From the NCBI GenBank assembly GCA_963818725.1, contig CAWFTU010000005.1, positions 1 to 64,000 on the forward strand: a stretch of 64,000 nucleotides of DNA, written 5' to 3'. Positions within the stretch are counted from its first letter, which is position 1. Every line of letters begins with the position of its first letter. Shown in pieces: positions 59,747 through 64,000 of the stretch. The notes beneath the pieces were generated by a model that had not been told where the DNA came from, ran no database searches, and saw only the letters and a program-made list of their open reading frames with translations. A program made the position numbers and the translations under genes. The DNA is from DATFDN01 sp963818725. GTDB taxonomy: Bacteria; Pseudomonadota; Alphaproteobacteria; Acetobacterales; Acetobacteraceae.

Positions 59747-61051
59747 TCAAAATCCACGAAGATCGTAGAGAGGTTCAAGTATCCACTGATAGATTGGTCG
59801 CTCGTCCAGCAGCACGGAGGCGTCAACCTGCATGCTGGCCTGCAAGGGCTTGGACTGGTTATAGACTATCACGTCCTGGCGATCCGGCGTGACGATCACC
59901 CTATAAAATGTATTAGACTGGCCGGACGGCGGCATGGCGGGAACAAGCGATCTGAGTTCTTCTGGTCCGAGAGCTGCCTGCGAAACCTCCCTGACCGTGC
60001 CCTGGTACTCGCCGAATTTCTGGTAAGGGAAGGCGCTGTAGCGTAGCAGCACCCGCTCGCCAGGACGGATGAAACCGATCGACGTGCTGGGCGCGAGAAG
60101 CTCCGCCCGCATTTTATTGTCGGAGGGGATGATTGTCACCATGCGTGCGCCAGTTGCAACCATCTGACCGGGGTAGCTGGCGATCGCGGTCACGCGTCCG
60201 GCGCCGGGCGCACGGATCTCGACCGAGTGGCGCGTCTCACTGTTGGCGACCTGCTGGTCCAGCTCAGAAATCTTCGAGCGCATGGTACCAATCTCGCTAT
60301 CGGCCTGAAGATTGTTCATCGTCACTTGATATTGGGTATCGCTCAACAGCGCCCGCAACCGAAGCGAGCTACCCTTAAGCTCCTCGAGTTCGTCCTTGGC
60401 GCGCATCCAGGTCTGCTGCTGAGCCAGTTTCTCGTTCAAGGTGCTGATTCCACGTTTCATATAGCGGCTTACATCCGCGTAGTTTTGAGTGATTGTGCGG
60501 ACGAACTCGGTCTTCATCGCGATCTCGGTATCCATTTGCGCTACTTGCGCCTGTAGATTCTCTATCCTGCGCCGAAGTTCGGCGTTCTGTTCATTGCGTA
60601 GCTTGACCCTGCGGGCGATCTGATTAACGAGCACCGAACGTTGGACGGCCAGCGCCTGCAGGATCTGCTGCTGGGTGTTGCCGTTCCTGGTCGAGGTATC
60701 GGTGTTGACGACATAGAGCGTCTCTCCGCTTGCCACGACCTGTCCGTCGTGCACATGCGCGGACTCAATCCAGCCGGCAGCCGGAGAAGACACCTCGATC
60801 AACCCTGCGGCGGGCAGGACCACGCCGTGCAGCTCAATCCTTTGGGCATAGTTACCAAGGGCGACAAGCGCAGTGGTCGCGATCGCCATCAGAACCGAAG
60901 CAACGCTCGTCAGCGCCACCGGAAACCCGAACGACACCGCCGGCCGTCCAAGCCAGACCATCTGCCGCGCGTCGAGCGATTCAGGCCGGAACAGACCGAC
61001 TTTAGTTGCGCTTCTTGCTGCTGCTGATTCCCGTGGCCGGGTAACGCCCAT
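59747..61051 (-). CDS. HlyD-family periplasmic adaptor of the exporter
   Basis: 434 residues. One N-terminal membrane helix (about 38-62, VALTSVASVLMAIATTALVA), then a lipoyl-like segment (IEVSSPAAGWIESAHVHDGQ), a long coiled coil (about 130-270), second lipoyl half (VEIRAPGAGRVTAIASYPGQ MVATG) and a beta-barrel (GFIRPGERVLLRYSAFPYQK FGEYQGTVREVS), the layout of CvaA/HlyD adaptors. It bridges the ABC transporter to an outer-membrane TolC-type channel, which is not in the window. Start ATG 61051 with AAGG upstream; 30 bp after the small peptide gene. Confidence 0.93.
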   Translation of the reverse strand: MGVTRPRESAAARSATKVGLFRPESLDARQMVWLGRPAVSFGFPVALTSVASVLMAIATTALVALGNYAQRIELHGVVLPAAGLIEVSSPAAGWIESAHVHDGQVVASGETLYVVNTDTSTRNGNTQQQILQALAVQRSVLVNQIARRVKLRNEQNAELRRRIENLQAQVAQMDTEIAMKTEFVRTITQNYADVSRYMKRGISTLNEKLAQQQTWMRAKDELEELKGSSLRLRALLSDTQYQVTMNNLQADSEIGTMRSKISELDQQVANSETRHSVEIRAPGAGRVTAIASYPGQMVATGARMVTIIPSDNKMRAELLAPSTSIGFIRPGERVLLRYSAFPYQKFGEYQGTVREVSQAALGPEELRSLVPAMPPSGQSNTFYRVIVTPDRQDVIVYNQSKPLQASMQVDASVLLDERPIYQWILEPLYDLRGF

Positions 61052-61081
61052 GGCGACGACCGCACCTTTCAGATAGGTCCA

Positions 61082-61186
61082 TTAGTGATGGGAGTGCCCC
61101 CAATCGGCAGCACTAGCGACCACGGCGAGAGCAACCATGGCGAGTTCGGGATCGCTTAACTCAATGGGCTCCGAAAACTCATCCAT
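61082..61186 (-). CDS. Small leader-like peptide heading the exporter operon
   Basis: 34 residues, MDEFSEPIELSDPELAMVAL then AVVASAADWGHSHH. The EPIELSDPELAMV part has the IELSxxELxxV pattern of GG leaders (compare IELSAEELKAV at 51292-51477), but the GG is replaced by a hydrophobic run and the tail is short and His-rich. AGGAAG 4 bases before the ATG and the 30-bp spacing to hlyD support translation. It may be a decayed or unusual substrate, or a regulator of the peptidase. Confidence 0.65.
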   Translation of the reverse strand: MDEFSEPIELSDPELAMVALAVVASAADWGHSHH

Positions 61187-61276
61187 GATCTTCCTCACAT
61201 TTGTTGCACTTCCGCGGCAACCGAGCTTCGGTGTGACCCTGGCCTTCGCGGCGGAGAACTGGCGAACAAGCCATCC

Positions 61277-61305
61277 TACAATGCAAGGCGATCGACGGCG
61301 GTCAA
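61277..61305 (-). promoter_or_regulatory. Possible promoter of exporter operon
   Basis: Minus strand TTGACC (61305-61300), 17-bp spacer, ATTGTA (61282-61277). The -35 is good, the -10 weak. It lies about 90 bp before the small peptide ATG; no other candidate is better. The rest of 61187-61439 holds no gene; TGTGGACGGCCCC at 61359 resembles an IS110 end. Confidence 0.35.
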
Positions 61306-61439
61306 GAGGATACCGTCAAGTTGAGGGTGGTCCTCCCCCCTGGGAGTGGCTGTGGTGCACGTGTGGACGGCCCCTGGAGCGCAAGGGGTTTGACCTGATC
61401 TGGCTTCCGGAACGAGTGCGGTCATGATGGAATGGACGG

Positions 61440-61814
61440 GTGCGCCGGGAGACCGGCAGGAGGTAAGAGGTGCGAGTCCTCTACGGTGAAGGCGTAGCGA
61501 GCCACACCGGCCCCGAGTTCATGCGGCGCGACCCGCGAGGGTCGTGGCGAAGCGTTGACAGGGGAGTGCGTAGGCCAGCCATGGAGCGGCGAAAACCAAC
61601 TTCGGGGTGCCGATGTCCTCCGTCCTGCAAAAGGCAACACGGCGCGCGTCGTTAACGCGAGACGCTCGCCGACCCCGCGTCGTCGTAGAACCTGGCATGC
61701 GCAGACACCTTCTGCACGGGAACCGGGAGATCTCCACGCTGTCCGGGTGGGACGTCACGCGGACCGCGTCGGGAAGGCCGGAGGCCGTAGCCGACGATGA
61801 ACGGCGTGGAGAAG
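61440..61814 (+). mobile_element. Group II intron 5' fragment
   Basis: GTGCGCCGGGAGACCGGCAG, then GTGCGAGTCCTCTACGG and other segments typical of the 5' domain I of bacterial group II introns, continuing to about 61800 where IS21 istB sequence begins. No intron protein or domain V is present, so it is a dead 5' fragment. Different from the intron at 15911-18484. Confidence 0.5.
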
Positions 61815-62164
61815 TCGGACTTGCCGGTGCCACTGTTGCCCAGCGCGATCACGTTCTCCCGGCGGGCGATGTAGCCGCCGCGGGCGAGGTCGAGCACCAG
61901 GGCCTTGTTGAGCGAGGGGATGGCGAGGAAATCGAAGCTGTCCAAGCTTTTGACCGCGGGGAAGCGCGCCTCGCGGATGCGGCGCTCGACCATCCGCCGC
62001 TCGCGCTCGATCAGTTCCAGCTCGGCCAGGCGCAGGAGATAGCGGACGTGGTCCACGCCCTCGGCCGCGCACTGCCGGGCCACCTTGTCGTGCTCGCGGA
62101 CAAAGGCCGGCAGCTTCAGCGCCTTCAGATGGTGGGTCAGCAGCAGCCCGGGCGCGTCACTCAT
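61815..62164 (-). pseudogene. istB: IS21 istB, N-terminal part (second IS21 lineage)
   Basis: MSDAPGLLLTHHLKALKLPA, ARQCAAEGVDHVRYLLRLAE, IPSLNKALVLDLARGGYIAR RENVIALGNSGTGKS (Walker A), then the frame enters the intron fragment. It is a different IS21 from the intact one at 10876-13503. The start overlaps the istA stop region. Confidence 0.85.
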
Positions 62165-62639
62165 GGCCGGTCCGCCCCGAGCAGCGCCGTGTAGGCCTCC
62201 GCCGAGGTGCTCGCCACCCGGGCGCGGGGCAGGTAGGGATAGACCTCCAGGTCCAGCCGCGGCGGCCGGCGCTCGATCCGGCGCAGCACCAGGTGCTTGA
62301 CGGCATCAAAGCCGATGGCGCCCAGCCGGATGGCCTCCGCCACCCCGGCCTGCACCTCCTCGGCGCGGAACACCTCCACCGGCCGCAGCACCTGTACCCA
62401 CTCCCGCCGGCCCGCCTTGCCCAGCCGGGCGTCCAGCAGGCGCCGGAGTTCGAGGAACACCTCCGGCAGCGCCCAACCGGCGAGCGGAGCCGCTTGGTCG
62501 AGCGCGCCGATCTTGCGCTCGAGCAGCGGCAGGTAGTGCAGCGGCTCCAGCCGGACATCCTCGCGTTCGTAGAAGCGGGTGTGGCGGGCAATGATCGCCG
62601 TCCCGCAGGCGATCACCACCGCCTCGACATAGCCGCGCA
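62161..62639 (-). pseudogene. istA: IS21 istA, C-terminal part (second lineage)
   Basis: VEAVVIACGTAIIARHTRFY, EREDVRLEPLHYLPLLERKI, PEVFLELRRLLDARLGKAGR, IGFDAVKHLVLRRIERRPPR, then LEVYPYLPRARVASTSAEAY and stop. The catalytic core is gone; upstream it is fused in frame to the first codons of IS3-a orfA, giving a chimeric reading frame of 203 residues from 62772. Confidence 0.82.
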
Positions 62640-62794
62640 CCAGGCGGTCAGGTAGCCCAAGCTCGGCCGCCACCTGGGCCACTGTGCGTCCACCCCGCAC
62701 GGCTCGCACCGCTTCGAGCTTGAACGCCTCCGGAAAACTCCGGCGCTTCCGGCCACCTTCCGTCATCATCACCTCCAGGCCCTTCAGCCTATCA
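62640..62794 (-). pseudogene. IS3-a orfA N-terminus, second copy, fused to istA
   Basis: MTEGGRKRRSFPEAFKLEA, GRTVAQVAAELGLPDRLVR as at 18793-18925, then switches to istA sequence at about 62640. The IS3-a left end is split off by IS630-a copy 3 and found at 63946-63974 (TGCCCCGCTTTGACGGACAC on the minus strand). Confidence 0.8.
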
Positions 62795-63945
62795 TACCAA
62801 ATCCGGATGATCGGTTCGGCTTAGGCTAGCGGCCCGATGTGGCGGGCCTATGCTGGGGCGTTGACTGCGGGGAATGGCCGGTGGCGCGGATTGTCGAGCA
62901 CCTGAGCGTGGCGGAACTGGGCGCGCGGTTTCGCGCGGCGCAAACCGTGGCCGAGGCGCGACACACCCAGGCGATCTGGCTGCTGGCGCAGGGCCGCGCG
63001 GTGGTCGAGGTGGCCGGGGTTCTGGCGCTCACGCCGCGCTGGGTGGAGGCATTGGCGGCGCGCTACAACGCCCATGGCCCGGCGGCACTCGGCGATGGGC
63101 GGCGGCGGAACGGGCGGGCCCCCAGCGTGCTGACCGAGGCGGTGCTGGCCGGGCGGCTGCGCGAGCCGCCCGAGGATGGCGGGCTGTGGAGCGGTCCCAA
63201 GGTGGCGGCGTGGATGGCACGACACCTGAAGCTGGCGCGGGTGCATCCGCAGCGCGGCTGGGAGGCGTTGAAGCGGCTCGGCTGGTCGGTGCAGACGCCG
63301 CGCCCGCGCCATCCGCGGGCCGCTGATCCGGAGGCGCGGGCGGCTTTCGCAAACAGGTTGACGTTGCCGTTGCGCAAGCACGCGCGGCGCGCCCCGAGCA
63401 GCCGGTCGAGGTCTGGGCGCAGGACGAGCACCGCCTCGGCCTGAAACCGATCCGCCGCCGGGCGTGGGCGCCCAGGGGTGAGCGACCGATCGCACTGGGT
63501 CATCACCGCTTCCAGTGGCTGCACGTCGCGGCCTTCGTGCAGCCGAGCAGCGGCGAGACGGTCTGGTATCTCTGCACCCGCATCAACAAGCCGGGCTTCG
63601 AACTCTTGCTCGCCGCCTTCGCCCGCGAAAGCGGGGCGGGGCGCCAGCGCCACATCGTCCTCGTGCTGGACAACGCCGGCTGGCACGGCCCCAAGGGCTT
63701 GGCCGTGCCAGAGGGGATCAGCCTGGTGTTCCTGCCGCCTTACAGCCCGGAACTCCAGCCCGCCGAGCGCCTCTGGCCGCTGCTCGACGAGGCAGTGGCC
63801 AACAAGCACTTCCCTACCCTGGCCGATCTCGACGCCACCCTCGCCGAACGCTGCACCCGCCTCGATGCCGACACCATTCGCCCACACACCAGATTCCACT
63901 GGTGGCCCAAGCCGGTTCAGCCGAACTAATCATACGGATTTGGTA
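62795..63945 (+). mobile_element. IS630-a copy 3
   Basis: 1,151 bp, TACCAAATCC to GGATTTGGTA, flanked by TCA (62792-62794, 63946-63948). Uninterrupted copy. Confidence 0.9.
62872..63929 (+). CDS. IS630-a transposase, two frames (copy 3)
   Basis: N-terminal part to about 63345 (EHLSVAELGARFRAAQTVAE; LTPRWVEALAARYNAHGPAA), catalytic part in the -1 frame from 63327 (VWAQDEHRLGLKPIRRRAW; VLVLDNAGWHGPKGLAVPEG; PPYSPELQPAERLWPLLDEA) to TAA 63927-63929. The window of overlap between the frames is 63327-63444. The same frame change occurs in the other two copies. Confidence 0.72.
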
Positions 63946-64000
63946 TCAGAGGTGTCCGTCAAAGCGGGGCAGGTTCAAGTCGTCCAACGCCCGCAAGGCG

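Overview
High-GC DNA from an alphaproteobacterium. A phasin, a DUF2382 stress-type protein, a C39-peptidase bacteriocin exporter and the insertion-sequence (IS) repertoire would fit the Acetobacteraceae/Rhodospirillales, but no rRNA, tRNA or core housekeeping gene is present to prove it. About four fifths of the window is mobile DNA, much of it nested. It reads like an accessory-plasmid or genomic-island IS graveyard.

Layout: 0-3.2 kb, a Tni-type transposition module (resolvase, transposase, ATPase). 3.3-5.4 kb, DUF2382 protein and phasin. 5.4-6.5 kb, IS982. 6.65-6.8 kb, a phased direct-repeat cluster. 7-8.3 kb, IS5 and IS3 remnants. 8.3-9.5 kb, a hypothetical gene and a glycosyltransferase. 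9.6-14.9 kb, an ISKra4 interrupted by an IS630 (here IS630-a) that is interrupted by an IS21. 14.9-15.3 kb, IS6 pieces. 15.7-18.7 kb, an IS1595 transposase split by a group II intron. 18.7-24.8 kb, an IS3 (IS3-a) carrying IS630-a, a second IS3 (IS3-b) and an IS1182. 25.2-31.4 kb, IS982 fragment, two IS110s, IS256 fragment, ISAs1, IS630-d, IS481. 31.9-38.8 kb, an IS1182 carrying an IS66 that carries a three-gene serine-recombinase element. 38.8-43.5 kb, IS110-c, IS3-c, an IS630 fragment and IS3-b copy 2. 43.5-48.6 kb, small plasmid/phage-type genes with IS630-f and IS3-d. 48.8-51.2 kb, an IS6-type MITE, an ISKra4 tail and an ISL3. 51.3-61.3 kb, a broken bacteriocin/microcin locus: a double-glycine-leader peptide, then IS256, a palindrome cluster, gene fragments, IS3-c copy 2 and IS701, then ABC exporter, HlyD adaptor and a small leader-like peptide. 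61.4-64 kb, a group II intron 5' fragment, IS21 debris and IS630-a copy 3.

The most unusual signal is a family of eight hairpin elements of about 50 nt (49-54 nt), here called elements A-H. Each lies inside a transposase gene, and the hosts belong to seven different transposase groups. They share ends (GAGCTGGCCAAGGTTCC ... GGAATGGCCAGCGGAGGGG), have a central stem that covaries around a mostly GNA triloop, sit 3' of a GGGC/GGGCG host motif, and show no target duplication. They split the open reading frame of every gene they occupy. In several hosts (IS982, IS630-f, the Tni transposase) removing the hairpin restores a complete reading frame. I do not recognise this family; it resembles REP or IS200/IS605-type single-strand transposition products more than any classical MITE.

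The second theme is the export locus. A CvaB-like peptidase/ABC transporter and its HlyD partner form an operon headed by a 34-residue peptide with a leader-like N-terminus. A 61-residue peptide with a canonical GG leader and a cysteine-free Ser/Thr-rich core lies on the same strand about 6 kb downstream of the transporter, separated from it by IS insertions.
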